DNA from: Callaeas wilsoni
Taxonomy: Eukaryota > Chordata > Aves > Passeriformes > Callaeidae
Direction of reading: 5' to 3'
NCBI GenBank assembly: GCA_013398955.1
Contig: VWPU01018616.1
Coordinates: 62,001 to 126,000, forward strand
DNA length: 64,000 nucleotides
Part shown: piece after piece, positions 37,921-50,672 of the stretch
Layout: each line of letters opens with the position of its first letter
Numbering within the stretch: position 1 is the first letter of the stretch
Position numbers and translations under genes: made by a program
Notes under the pieces: model-generated
The model's input: only the letters and a program-made list of their open reading frames with translations
Told to the model about the DNA's origin: nothing
Databases searched by the model: none

Positions 37921-40126
37921 TCTGCAGGATTGCAGCAGTGCCTACAACTGACCAAGCTAGGCAGCGCTTTGAGCTGGTAGCATGGTGCCCTAAAAATGTA
38001 TGCTCAAAACCTCTCTGAAGGTAGCCCTGAGAAATGGGACTACAGCATTTCCCAGCATTTAATCACGCAGGAGCCATGCTCCAAAAAGACTGCAGCCCTC
38101 ATGTTCCAGGCATCTTGCTGCTTAGCATGATCCACAGCTCTAATGTTTGCCTGGGTTGCCTGTTGAACACAAGATGACTTCCCAGAGAAGACAGCAATCT
38201 AAGCTATCATATTGGCCAGTAATGAACACCAGGATGAAAGACAAAACAGATTCTACAACACTTATTAAGGTAAACTATTACTTATGGTTGGCATTTTGTG
38301 TTGTGTAGTCTTTCCAAGACATATGCCTGATATGGTCCTCTCGAATAAATCTATTCAGCATTGTAGAAAGAAATTATGATACCTTCTCCAATTCTCCCAA
38401 AAGCCTAATGTTCACTAGATATGTGTGAAGAATGTGATACATGAAGAAATACAAATTAAACTTTCTTTTGTGCTTCCTTCCAGCTCTGATATCTCTCACA
38501 GAAGATCTGACCCTGGTGTTATCAGAGACCCAGAACTCAGGTTCATCTCTGTTGAACATATTCCACTTTGTAAAAACCGTCTCACTGGACTAGGCGCTCT
38601 TAAACAGGCCCTCCCACTGCCAGCTGAACTTCCCTGTCATTAGGTTCCAAAGTAATTCTCAGTGTTTCTTTGGCCCAATGCATGTTTATTACTGCCATGT
38701 GAAGAAAAACAAATCCAGCCAAAGAGCCCCCGTTCCTTCCCCACCCGTCAGCACTCACAAGCCTTTTTTATTCACAAATTTCAGAGATGCTGTGTCCAGA
38801 TCGACTCATGCAGAAGCTGCAAAGAATAACACTTCTTACAGCTCAAGTAAGCACTCTAATAAGTCAGTTATTGAGTTAAGAAGAGAATGAAGACTGAATG
38901 CTTCTGCACAAATCGTTTCCTGTACGAAGCATGATGCCTCATATGAGCAGCTGGTAGGAGAGACCTACCCATAAAAGACAGCCACAGGACATACTGTGGA
39001 TATGCCCTGGGATGCCTAGCATTCCCAAGACAACACTCCAGCAAGTTCAGAATGGCCCATACCTAAGAAGAGAGTGAGGTAACTGCTAAGGTGTGGAAAC
39101 TCAGAATTTTAAACATGAAATAGTTGTAAGGGCCGAATCCTCTTGTGAATCTGGGTTTTTGCATTTTAGTGCATTAGCCTACTAAGTACTAGGATTTGGT
39201 TCTTTTTCATTCTGGTTGAAGTGGTTTTCATTTTAGAGATGCATCTCACTGCATTGGTACCCTTTGCTTCAGCATTTCACTGGAAGTTTTCTTTCTACTT
39301 CCATCTCACATCTGCTCAGAAATATCTATTAGAGGAACTCAAGAGAAACAGACGGATCTGTTGAATTTTTAACCTTAGTTCCTTCTTGGCAAGTTTCTTC
39401 CTAACTTCCTTGGGAAACACAATATCCTCACGGATGAACTCCTTGTTCACAAAATGCACTTTAATAAATTATGCATCCTGATGACCTAATGGCTTATTTG
39501 GGAGACAGAGTAGACTTTACAAGACCTATAAATTAAGGACTTACTTAAAAAAAGCAGCTGGGTCAGGGTGTATATAAAAACCTATTGCATAGAGCTGGAA
39601 ATTCTTTTCAGTTAAGAATGGAGTGTTATCTTCTGATATATCAGATATGTGGCTTTTCCTACGACCAATAGTGTCATTTGTCACTAGTGGAGGGAGAGGT
39701 GTATGTCAAATCACATAATCACAGAGCTAATCTCACTCCCAGTTCTGCTGTGACTTACATCCCTTTTACATAGTTTAATTTCTCTAACTTCTGTGTTAAT
39801 GGTAGGCTAAATGAGGATGTAATCAATTCAAAAAAGAGATTTCACGGAATCTGCAAATAATAGCATTTAGAAATGAAAAAATAGACAATTCTATGTTATC
39901 TAGTTATAAGGAAATTAATCATTCCCACAGCAGAAAACCTTAAAGATATTTTCTTTATTATTATTTTCTTCGAAGGAAAGTATGTGGGTGTTGTTAAAAC
40001 CTGAGTCTTTTGCCCACTGCAAGTCTTCACATTTGAGTGGTAATGATTTTTTGTGGGACTTGCTACCCCTAAATTTAATTTGTATAACTTTTTTACACAC
40101 AATTTCACACACAAAAATGCACTTAT
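37921..40126. other. non-coding, nothing recognised
   Basis: No repeat family was recognised. Plus-strand frames at 38425-38643 and 38678-38890 (70-72 codons) have no domain. A short balanced stretch around 39450-39510 (TTATGCATCCTGATGACC) may be regulatory but is too short to call. Confidence 0.5.
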
Positions 40127-40182
40127 ATTATACCCTAATAATCCCTATTTTACAATTGAACTGAAATATAAAGAGATTAAAC
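40127..40182 (-). mobile_element. possible MIR-type ancient SINE relic
   Basis: The order CTAATAATCCCTATTTTACA, then a degraded 'GAGGAAACTGA' equivalent (GAACTGAAATATAAAG), then AGATTAA, parallels the reverse complement of the MIR tail region. About 55 bases are recognisable and strongly decayed. AT-richness makes chance similarity possible. Confidence 0.35.
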
Positions 40183-43100
40183 ATGGGAAGATGATGCTTC
40201 AAGTTTAGGAACATACATAAAAGGAACATGTGTAAATACAAAGTAGTCAGTCCAAGTTGCTCAAGTCAGTGAGCAGAAACAGACAGTTCCAGTGTTCAAC
40301 TCTTTTAACCTATTTTGACGTAAGTTAGAAGAAATAAACCCAAAGCTAAGAGCTAAGGACATAGTTAAAATTAGTTGAGAACCAGAGGTCTTCGTTCTGC
40401 ATCTGGAAAATTAGATTGTCTCTTGTGTTATTTCATGTCGTATTCTGGATACGGATCAAGATCAATGGAGACAGTCTAAGAGTACACCCAGCCAGAGCAA
40501 ATTCAAATTAAGGGAAAGGGAATCTTCCCTTCATTTAGTTACCTTGCTTTTCTACTTACACTTGTAGGAGTAATGAAAGGGATAGACATTTTTCCTACTC
40601 CTTCCCCATTTCACCCTCATAATTAATGAAAGTTAAAATTATGTACTAGTCCCCACACCATTTTTCTGCCTTTTCAGAACTGAGGCCCCTGCTTAAAATT
40701 GTCCATGCTTCCGAGAAGAGCAAATAATAATTTCAAAGCAAGCTGCTGGCATATAAATAACAGCTAGTGCAAATGGATTTAATGAATCTTCTGACACAGT
40801 GACACGTGTTCCAGAGTTCTACATTTTTATGAGACAAAATGTAACTAAAGGCTATAGAATTGACACAAAGAATTGTTGAAAGAGTTTTCACAAAAGTATT
40901 TTGACTTGAAAGATGACACAATCTCTGATTAAGAAAAAAAATTGGAATTTCATTTCAATTTACTCAGCTAGTTTTGGCACACAAATTATGAGAACAGCAC
41001 TTCAGACAGATGTTCAGCAGAGATTTCCAGCTGCTAGCAGGAATTATGTCAGAGCATTGCATAATCCCCTATGTTTGTAAATGGTTGGAATAAACAGTCA
41101 CATCAATAGCTAAGTTATTAGTATCCAAATTCCTTCCAAAGCTTCCGTGTAATGAAATGAACATGGCTGTATATCTTATAGCTCATCTCAGTGACCTTAA
41201 AAGCCTGTGGGTTTTGGACTTCTGTTTTATTTAGAGTTGCTTGTCTTAGCAGTGTGTATAGTGTGAGACTGTACAGGTAGCAAATTAACCCTTTACTTTT
41301 ATCAATGTATGATAAACCAAAATTATCTTTTCAAGGCCTGATCCAAAAATTCTCACATCAGCCAAAGGCTAAGCTGCAGCATCAGACTTATAAATTTGCT
41401 TCTGCACAAAGTTTCATGTTTCAGAAGCTGCTTCAAAACTTAATTTTCCAAGAACAGAATGTGTGAGCCATGTAACCATGGCATGTTCTTCCACAGCCTC
41501 CGTCCTCCTTAAAATTTAAAGCTGGAAAGCCAAATTATAGTCTGTGGACAGCATCTCCTACACCTGATGTCTCTTCCACAACCCTTCAGATTCTTCTTTA
41601 TTTCTCCCCAGTTCTACAGTTCTTCTGCCATTGAGTCTGGTACAAATCATTTGCTTTGTTTCATAAATTATAAAGGAAATCTGTATTATTAAGGAAATGT
41701 GTTGCCTGGAATGAGGAGCGATAGTACGTGCACTTGATGATTGGTTTTGAGGAAGCAAAAGTGGCAAAAACACCCACCAGCCAGGTGGCCCAGTCACATC
41801 GCTGTGTCTGAGAGCGTAAGGAATCAGAAGACAATACCCATTGCCCCAGCCAGAATTTTCATGCTGTGAAAGGAACTCATCTCTTTCAGATTATTTGAAA
41901 CTCAATGGGAAGTTGCTGACTCTACAGGCAGAGCACTTAGATCTCTTAAGACATGCAAAGACATTCTTGTTTACTGACCCTCCCTAATCTTCCCACATGG
42001 AAATTTAAAGAACAAAAGGGCATTGTAAAGGCAAAGATCAGGAGGCTGCATTAAGTCATGTACTTTTTTTCATTTGTAGCTAAGTCACCAGCCCTCATGT
42101 AGATGTTAAACTACATTTGAGAAAGCACTATTTCATTATGGGTTTAAAACACATCTGCACTGAACTGCAAATCAGTTCTGAGCAGCTTACTCTGGGAGAA
42201 ACAGAAGGAAATATCAGTTTTCCAGTCTGGTATCAAATAGGAAAAACAAAATAAGCAGAAAAAGGGACAAGGTGGGAAAAGTCTGTCTGATCAGATATTC
42301 AGAAACTATAATTTCATCATAACAATGTTAATACATGTTTGTGTATTTCTATAGATATTTTAGTAATCACTAAGCTTGACTGATTTTTTTCAGTGCAGAA
42401 GGCAATGCTTTCTGATAACTGAAAGAAAAGAGATATAGAAACTGTGGTTTATATTTATTCAACCCCCTTAAATAGAACGTGTTTTCCTGGCAATTAATGC
42501 TCACTAATCAAAGTCTAAATAAAACTAAAATGTTCATCTATTCTGCAATGCCCTAAATTAAATGACATTTCGACATATTCTTCAAATATTACCTAAGACA
42601 CTAAAATGCACCGCAGACTTTCTGTTGTATGGTTCACAACAATCTCGAGGACTTCTCTGCCTGCCAGGTCTGAGAGCAATACTAAAAGGGATTGGTTCCT
42701 GTTAGATGTTTATCCGTAGCATATCCATGAACTGAATTCATTGCAACAAAAGGAAAATGATAACCTATCATCCTTCTTCCAGGCCATGATACTGGGGCAG
42801 AGACCTCTCCCGTGACTTCTTGTCCTTAGTTCAGCTCACTGAATTAATCATTTTTTTAAGACAATGAGGAAGCTTTCTCTGAGGAAGAAACCACCAACTT
42901 CAAACAAGTTGCTCATGGGTGGATCATGGGAAACAAGTTGTGAGGTTATATTTATCTCTACCTACATTGCAACTGTATTTTCTCTGTTGACAAGCTTTAA
43001 AAGTTTACAATACATATTGATAAGTATGGGTCAAATGTTAGATGATAAAGGAAACCTGGAGAAGAGAGAGGAAAGACTTGCTAAAATTGAAGGCTGCTAA

Positions 43101-43632
43101 TATCCTTTCTTGATAAGGATTTCAAGCTATTTTGAGAATAGAGTTTCTACTCCTTAAAAAATCAGCAGCACATGTTGTCAAGGGCAAAATTAATTTTAAA
43201 TTGATGCTTTACCTTGTATATAAAATCTTCTCTGAACTTCTCTGAGCTTCTCTTATGTGTACACAAATTAATACGAAATTAACTTTAAACTGACACTTCA
43301 CCATGCACCTCTCCACTGAACTAGTTAAATCACCCATTTTTGCTAGAGGTTTTCAAATGTGTGAATCTGAATTATAGCTCCTTTTGAATTTAATTACAGC
43401 ATATGTAAAGGGACCAACTTCAAAATATTTTTCATCCACATCAGAAAGATAAAAGACTTTTGTTATCCCACAGAGTATTGAAAAAGGACAGCCAATTTAC
43501 TCCTCACTTGAGGTAAATATCTTAATGTGCAGTATACCCATTTCCTTCCCTTTTTATCTATAAAAGAAGTTGTAACATTTTCATTTGTACCGGTACCTAA
43601 TTAAATCAGTTCCATTTACTTCATTCTTGCAG
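40183..43632. other. AT-rich non-coding sequence, nothing recognised
   Basis: No exon or repeat family was recognised. The 79-codon minus-strand frame at 41558-41797 and the 78-codon plus-strand frame at 42864-43100 show no domain. Confidence 0.55.
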
Positions 43633-43796
43633 ATACTCGTTGGAGATGACGAAAGAAGTGGATACTAAAGTCAGAAGTTTTCTGAAAATTAGGCAATAGC
43701 AGTTCTGTTGTAAAGGTCTCTGTAACGACCAATAGAGGAGACAGCAATGAACGGGGCAGATCATCTGGCATAAGGTAGTGGTTACTGCAAAATGAG
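43633..43796 (+). other. possible non-coding exon bounded by splice-like sites
   Basis: It is preceded by a good pyrimidine tract ending CATTCTTGCAG and followed by GAG then GTGAGA. All three frames contain stops, so it cannot be an internal coding exon. If real it would be a lncRNA or UTR exon. Splice-like pairs of this quality occur by chance in 64 kb. Confidence 0.12.
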
Positions 43797-44384
43797 GTGA
43801 GACAGCCTTTGGTTGCAGACCCCAAAGGTCATGCTTTCTGCAAGTCTATAGGTTATGCTGCCACTTAAGTTAAACCAGCCAGAAAATGGGAAAAAAATTG
43901 TTCTCTTAAGGAAATGAGGGCCTCTTATGAAAATCCCTCTTACTTTGCCTATTGAAGCCTATTAAATCCTGGGTTTTTATTATTGTTTTCAACGTGCTAC
44001 AAATAGGGATATAAATGGTACCATAATTTCTGACATAAATATTTGGTCTGAAATTTCCTTATTTACCTAAATGACATTAACTAGCCTACTACCATAATAG
44101 AGCTCTGCTACCGAGTGCAAGTATTTATATTAGAGATAAGCTAATAACCTTTTCCATCCCTGTAAAAAGAATTCCACTGACTGCCAAATATTTCAAACTT
44201 CCTTTGAATATATATCCCTGAGCTATGTTATGGTTAAATTATTTACTGTACATGACATATTGTCATGAGGACATGCTAGTTTCTACTGTGCCTAAGAAAT
44301 TACAGGTGTGCTTCAACCACCCTGATACTCTGGCAACAATATTGTTGGGGGAAGAAAGAACTTACAGAAGAAGAAAGTGCTTAA
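43797..44384. other. non-coding, nothing recognised
   Basis: AT-rich sequence before the CR1 copy. No other feature was seen. Confidence 0.5.
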
Positions 44385-44685
44385 ATGGGACCTACAAGAA
44401 GGCTGGAGAGAGGCTTTTGACAAGGGCCCATACTGATAGGACACAAGGTAATGGCTTTAAACAGAAAGGGAGCAGATTTAGATGAGATATTAGGAAAAAA
44501 TTCTTTACTGTGAGGGTGGTGAGGCACTGGAACAGGTTGCCCAGAGAAGTTGTGAATGTCCCATGCCTAGCAGTGTTCAAGGCCGAGTTGGATGGGGCTT
44601 TGAGCAGACTGGTCTAGTGGAAGCAGGGGTTGGAACTAGATGATCTCTAACGTCCCTTCTAACCCAAACCATTCTATGGTTTTAT
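44385..44685 (+). mobile_element. CR1: CR1 LINE 3'-end copy (best preserved here)
   Basis: It matches the avian CR1 3' UTR in order: GGGACCTACAAGAAGGCTGG, a GGCTTTAAAC region, GATTTAGATGAGATATTAGG, CTTTACTGTGAGGGTGGTGA, GGCACTGGAACAGGTTGCCC, GGATGGGGCTTTGAGCAG, CTAGATGATCTC, then CATTCTATGGTTTTATA. It is 5'-truncated, as most CR1 copies are. A gap is visible between GTGGAAG and CAGGGG, where the usual sequence with a second CCC-type stretch is missing. It has no ORF2, so it cannot move by itself. Confidence 0.97.
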
Positions 44686-45060
44686 AAATGTTGGAGATCA
44701 TAGCCTATGACTTAGCAATTCATCAGTTAGGCTTTCTGCTTCTTCCTGAGCATCCAATGTGACATCAGATCTTCATTTAGACGCATATTCTTGCTGCCTT
44801 TGGGGTACCTATTGTCATGTGATTGGAACCAAGAAGACATATCCAACAGAAACATTAGACACAAGATCTCACAGCCAAATGCATCGTCCTAAGTGCTTCT
44901 CCCGAGCAGGGAAAGGTTAACTTTTGGGATGGGTTTCACAACAAACTTTGTTCTAAAATAGCCAGTTGAAAACATCAAAGTAGATGTGCATCAGAAATCT
45001 CTTCCAGAGACATCATGTCCAAGTTAGTATAAAGAATACTGTGAAACTGGGCTTCCACAG
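44686..45060. other. non-coding, nothing recognised
   Basis: Ordinary sequence between the CR1 copy and the exon-like segment. Confidence 0.5.
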
Positions 45061-45274
45061 CCTTGAAACCCTTCTTTGTGCTTAGACTCTGTATTCCTCC
45101 TTTTAAGCATGAGGAATTAGATGACTTTTTTCTTCTGAAAGAAAAAAGATTTCACAAGAACCTTTTCTGCCTGAGGTATTCACCAGGAAGAAAGAAATGG
45201 AGGTGCATTTCATCCGTCCTGTCTCAGAGAGGAAAATACTCACACCTGCTTCCCTTGCTTGCAAATGTTACAGC
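45061..45274 (+). other. unrecognised exon-like open segment with both splice sites
   Basis: This 214-base segment begins right after GGCTTCCACAG and ends right before GTAAGT (AGC then GTAAGTACC). One frame is open from end to end, about 70 codons, basic and rich in Leu, Lys, Phe and Arg. An exact fit of open frame to splice sites is the best exon-like signal on the plus strand here. No domain is recognised, no partner exons are identified, and the 71-codon frame stops just past the donor. It may be a lineage-specific or lncRNA exon, or chance. Confidence 0.2.
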
Positions 45275-48200
45275 GTAAGTACCAAACTACAGAATAACTT
45301 AATGGAGGGTCCGCTTCTTGCTGTACACTCGGAGTGATTGAGGAACCAAGAATAGCAAATTCTTGGATCTGTGAGAAGAGCAAGTATATCAGATGTTACT
45401 AGAAGTAGGGTTAGTTTCATCTAACTTCCACCACCCATAAGCTAGATACCTAGAGCAGAGCTTGTCACATTAAGCTTCTTTAACAACAGCAAGAGGAATA
45501 CACAGGTGTGTATTCACCTGCCCTTTTCAAGGCACCACTGTAGATATCTTGTTTGGTCACATGTTGTCCTTCTCTTCTGTAGCCTAAGTGTCTACAGAGG
45601 GCTAGTGCAGGCTAGCCTTCTAATATAGTCCAGTGTAGGCTAGACACTAAAATAAAGTCTATGACATGATCCCTAGGTGTTTTTAAAAATACCACTATAA
45701 TTTATTGTGTAGGCTGCTAGCATTACTCTCAGAAGTTAAGATTCTACAGGAAATTTTTTTATTGCTGATCCTTTCACTATTTTTCTACATCCAGTGCAGT
45801 CTAATGGTGAACAGATTTTTAAAAGCAGTCATGAAGAAGGATGGGGAAACAACACAGTAGAAAATTATGGGTGTAAGCAACCCAACAACAGAAGCATATT
45901 GAACATCTTGTAGGACAAAATGTTTACAAAAATTTCTGTTCATAGTTTTCCTCTGGTAAGCAGACCTTTATTAAAAATGACACAGTTATGTCAATCTTTT
46001 AATTTATGAGGTTGACATTGAAAGTTACAGGTCCAGTAGAATAACTGCAAGTAGCGTAAATCAGGCTTTTATATATTTAAGACAGAAGAAAATAATTCAA
46101 ATTAAAAACTATATATGTATGTAAGTGTATGGTCTCACATACTGGCAAGTTCACTTGAACTTCTCACCTTTCTCTGTGTAAAGAAACTTGAAGGAATACT
46201 CATAATAAAAATGCTTTAAAGAACTTTTAACCTAAGCCAGTGTAGATAGCTGTAGAGGGTAACCGAAGTAGTGTGATTAAAAAATATATAAATCCTATGT
46301 GTTAAATATAGTGTAATTCTAAACCAGAGTTCAACTAACTACTACATAGAATATTTTTTCCATATTTTTTACTATGGAAAATACGTTGACTAAAACATAA
46401 AGTTTCCAGAGAATTTGATTGGCTGACCGACTAACTTATGCTGAAGCGGCAAAAACTGTAAAAACCAGCATTATTTTGCTTAAGGGTGTTCCTGTAATGC
46501 AGGAATCTGCACAAAATCATTCTCCAATATTCAAAAAAGTTTTTCACATCAATCCCCGAAAAAAGGAAAATAGAAAAAACAAACCTGCCTAAGCAGGTTT
46601 TGTGGTTGTGATCACCAAGAAACTTTCAAGAGACTTTGCTTTTCTTGTTGATTTTATGTTTCAGGCATTCAGATAATTGGGCAAAAGCACAAAACTCTAA
46701 GGTAGATATTTACTTTGGACCAGTTACTGTGTTTGTTCTTCTTCTCTTTGACATTATATCAACATTGGTTCTCTACTAATTCTGTGTAATTTTTGACACC
46801 TCTTTACCTAATGTGTTTTACTGCATGCAAAGACAAGCTTCTTTTACATGTAGGAAAAAGAATAGCTTCCTTTTGCAAAGTGCTCATGGAAACACATCTA
46901 ATAGAGTTATTGTCTTATCTACAGTAATAACTTTCCAAAGAAATTTTGACCAGCTGATGATGATTTACTCAGTATCATTTAACTGTGAGAATAACTCAGG
47001 TAGTTCTGGTTTGCATGTCTATAAATAATACATTTGAAATTGAATATGTCTGCTTACAGCTCTTTATTCATCCTGTTAAAGTGATATCTTCACACATGCT
47101 GTCATTTTCCTTTTATGTGATGTTAGATGTTGGTGTGCCTGCCCATCCATGGCTAAATTATTTTAAAAAACAAGTTGTGTTCTGAGTCCTTGAAAAAGTC
47201 TTGACCTTGGAGTGCAGCTGGGTGTTCTACAAACTGGAAATGTGGGAAATGGTGGAACAATGTTGCAGAGCTGAAGAAGCATGGGTGTTCAAGACAAAAG
47301 CAGGTGTTTCCTTTTAGTAGTCCAATTTTTCACATGAAAAACTGAAGCCTAATCAAAAAAACCTCTCCAAATAACAAACTTCATACACCCTTCTGACTTC
47401 ATGGTGCCACATAAAATCTGGTGATCAAAACTAAAACATGAAAAAGAAGGTATTATCACATGTCAGCAGAGGCCAGATAATTAGGCAGAAAAAATGGCAT
47501 CTCTCATTAGACTGCTTTCTCATATCCAGTCTTTGAAAGAGGTAGATAACAGAACTTTTTCTGTAATAGTTCAAGAAAGAAAACACATCAGGTATGTGTT
47601 CAGCTTCAGGTATAAAATTATAATAGAACAGTCAAAAACTACTACAGGCACCATTTTTGATACTGTTAAGGGGCAAATAGTCTGAAGGAATGGGCAATGT
47701 GAAACCATGACATATTTTGCTGCATCTTCTTTCTTTCAATGCCAATCTTCCCGAATTTCATCAGAATATACTGAAAAGTATCAAGACAAGAATCTAGTAG
47801 ATAGAGATCTTCTAAATGCCAAACAGTAAAGGAAGAGGGGGCATAATTTAATCCTTTACTAATTTAATCCTGAAAAACAGAAATAAACATGAGATCTTTA
47901 TTAAATTCTCTGTATAGCTCTAGACACAGTGAAGGAATGTGTCAAATAATAACAAAAATAATAGCAGACTTTGCAGACAATAATCATTATTTTCTTATTA
48001 GGATTATTTTAAGAAATATTATCCAGTAAGACTCTTACAGAAATAACATTGAAGATCCAATATCAGGGTGCTCACCCGGGCAGTAAAATGATTATTGTTC
48101 AAGAATGTAGGAGCACCTTGAATATTTATTTCAGAGGCAGTTGAACTTGCAATGTAAATCATTAGCACCTATGCATAAATCAAATAAGTGCATGATTTCT

Positions 48201-49539
48201 ATCCCACAATGATACACATGTTCTTACAAATGTCAAGCACCATTGAACAGATAGTCATTCAAAATCAAGAAACAATAGGAATAAATAAAGCCTCCTTCAT
48301 GCCAGGAGCACATGCAACAAGTCTAATCCTCAAATTCCGAGGAGAATTTTACAATCAGTTATTAAACCTTAGATTTTAACAGCTAAGTAAGAAAGATTTT
48401 CAACTTTTAGAAAAAGATTTGGGCAGATGTAGGAGATTTTCTTCAGATCAAAATGCAAAGTTCTAATCATGGAATAATCAAGGGGACTAATCATGACCAA
48501 TGTAACAGTGATCAAAAAGAACTGCAAAAAAACTTAGTTTACCATTAAAACTTTAAAAGTAGAGTCGCAAATATAGGAAAGCAGTCTGACTTCAGGTGTA
48601 TAGCTAAGGCATTACAAGCAAGAAGTGGTTTTGTTTTAGGCTTCCTCTAGAAAATATTCCAGAAACCAGTTAAGGTCTGAGATGATTCAAGAGAGATCCA
48701 TCCCTTTTAATTTTGGCTGTCTGAAACTGGCTTGCCTTAACAAAAGTGTTTGGATAGTCTCCATCTAATATAAAAAGAGAGAGACAATTCTCTAAAAGAT
48801 GATTTATCTGACTTGTTTTTAGGATAGGAGCGTTATACTGAGGGACAGCTTAATTCTTTTTCAGTGGCTGTGTCTCAGGCACATGCCTGAGGCTGAGGAA
48901 GATTAATTTGGACTTTCGTTAATAAACATACAAGAAAAAAATTATATTACTTCATTATGATCGCTTTGAAAAATTTTGAGCTGCAGACCACTAGGCAAGT
49001 GGCTTGGGACGAGAGGCTGCTATTGTATGTGTATAAGAACGGCTAGACACAAAAAAATCTGATGTCATAACAAAAACCAATTTAAGTATACTCTTGTTAA
49101 TTTAATTTTAGTGTCAGGGTACCATTTTGTTGTCAGTAACTGGTTCTTGACTCCAAACCCTTTATCTCTTATAATATTTAAAAGAATATATTCCTTTGAA
49201 TTACCCAAATGATAATTGCAGTATTTCTTTAGAATAATCTTACTGAACAAGTTTTCATAAAGAGAAAACATTTTTGGGCATTATATTGAGAAAAGCAAGA
49301 ATACCACTTAAACCCAAATCTTGACCAATATAATGAATACTCAAGACAGTTCTCTAATCTGCAGTATTTAAACAGTGATCACTTTTTCTAATAACATTTT
49401 TTAAATTTAAAAAAAATTTAAATTTGCAATTCTCAATGTACAAAATTAATTTGGTTATTTTATTGGCCAAAAGCATGACAAATCCTAATGTTTTACAGCT
49501 GTATAATCAACTCTTGGATTTACATTATCTATCTATTTA
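45275..49539. other. AT-rich non-coding sequence, nothing recognised
   Basis: No repeat family or exon was recognised. There is a locally AT-rich patch at 49390-49430 with AAATTTAAA-type words. Confidence 0.55.
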
Positions 49540-49622
49540 CATAATAAACATAAAACATTAAATAACATAATAAACATAGAACATAATAAACATAAAAAAC
49601 ATCATAAACATAGAACATAAAA
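49540..49622. repeat. AT-rich tandem repeat, period about 17
   Basis: Four to five imperfect copies of a unit close to AACATAATAAACATAGA. Differences include TAAAA versus TAGA at the unit end and ATCATAA versus ATAATAA in one copy. It is a young-looking minisatellite of about 80 bases with no coding meaning. Confidence 0.8.
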
Positions 49623-50495
49623 TCTGTTCCGTGTTTTCTGCTGTGCCAAAACCCACCCTTCATATTGAGTTTATTATCACTTTTGAAACTTTATTATAAA
49701 ACTTTACTTCATAAAAAAGTAGAGTTGAATGATATATTTTGCTGCACAGTAACTTAAAAGGTCTTTAATCCACAGAACAATTGTGACTGAGAAATTAACC
49801 TCTGGAGAAGAATTAAATATGCCCCCATCTCTAAATGCATACATTCAAATACTGTTAAACTAGGGCCATTATCTTCCATGCATAGCAACATTTAAAACAT
49901 GATATAGTGTATTTATTCTTTATATGTTCTCCATGTTAATCACTACAAACACCCCACAATTGTTTTTAGAATGCTCTTCACTGTCTCATGCTTACTTTGT
50001 GTGCAGGGACGTGATTGACCTCATATTGTTTCAGGGATTAGAGTCTCACTGTGCAGCCTGCAACCTGGTTACACCGAAATACCCACAATCTGAGCAAAAT
50101 TATTAGAGGACTGCTTGGGGGAAAATTCCCCAGCCCATGATGAACAGCCCCAACAAAGAGGTTTCTTCTCTTCTGTCTCCATTTGCACAGGGCTTGACCA
50201 TGAATAACAGCTTTATGAATCACACAACTACTTTTCAGTACAAGAAATAAAGCATTTTCTCTGTATGCAGCACTGAAACCTAATGGCACAGGGAGCTGAT
50301 TAGCATACCTGAAAACATAAAAATATGTCATAAAATATGTTTCTATGACTAAAGCATTTAATTGGAATGAGGCACAATAATTTTCACACTGACATGTTTG
50401 CTCAAAACTAAACACTGGACAAAAGAAACACAGGCTTTGAGGGTGATGGAGTTCTCTGGCAGATAATCAGCATAAAGAGGTGGCGAGCAAGGACA
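49623..50495. other. non-coding stretch with the longest non-repeat open frame
   Basis: The minus strand is open for 125 codons at 50038-50415, but the peptide is not recognised and has no flanking splice signals that I can support. Part of it (50180-50330) has balanced composition and could be a regulatory block instead. Confidence 0.4.
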
Positions 50496-50563
50496 TAGGT
50501 AATTTGACCAAATCACACAGAAAAGGAAAATGTGGGTCAGAATACTGGGTGAAAACCCTACTC
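50496..50563 (-). mobile_element. possible MIR-type ancient SINE relic
   Basis: The order GGTAATTTGACCAAATCACA, CAG, then a GTGGGTCAGAATACTGGG block and AACCC parallels the reverse complement of the MIR region that reads as 'TGACTTGCCCAAGGTCACAC' and onwards. About 68 bases are alignable by eye. It is strongly decayed. Confidence 0.4.
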
Positions 50564-50647
50564 CAGGAAAGTTATCCTGAAACTTTTACAAGTTGATACT
50601 GAAAAACAGATTGTAGGTCTCCTTTGGAATTCCACAATGGCAATGCC
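50564..50647. other. short non-coding gap
   Basis: Nothing recognised between the MIR-like relic and the A-run. Confidence 0.4.
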
Positions 50648-50672
50648 AAAAAAAAAAAAAAAAAGAAAAAAG
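50648..50672. repeat. A-rich run
   Basis: Seventeen A followed by G and a further A-run. It could be a retrocopy tail, but no recognisable source gene lies upstream. It is about 85 bases from the MIR-like relic. Confidence 0.85.

Noticed and set aside
50038..50415. 125-codon minus-strand open frame
   Set aside because: It is the longest frame outside repeats, but the peptide matches no family I know, no flanking splice sites are convincing, and a run of this length is possible by chance in 64 kb.
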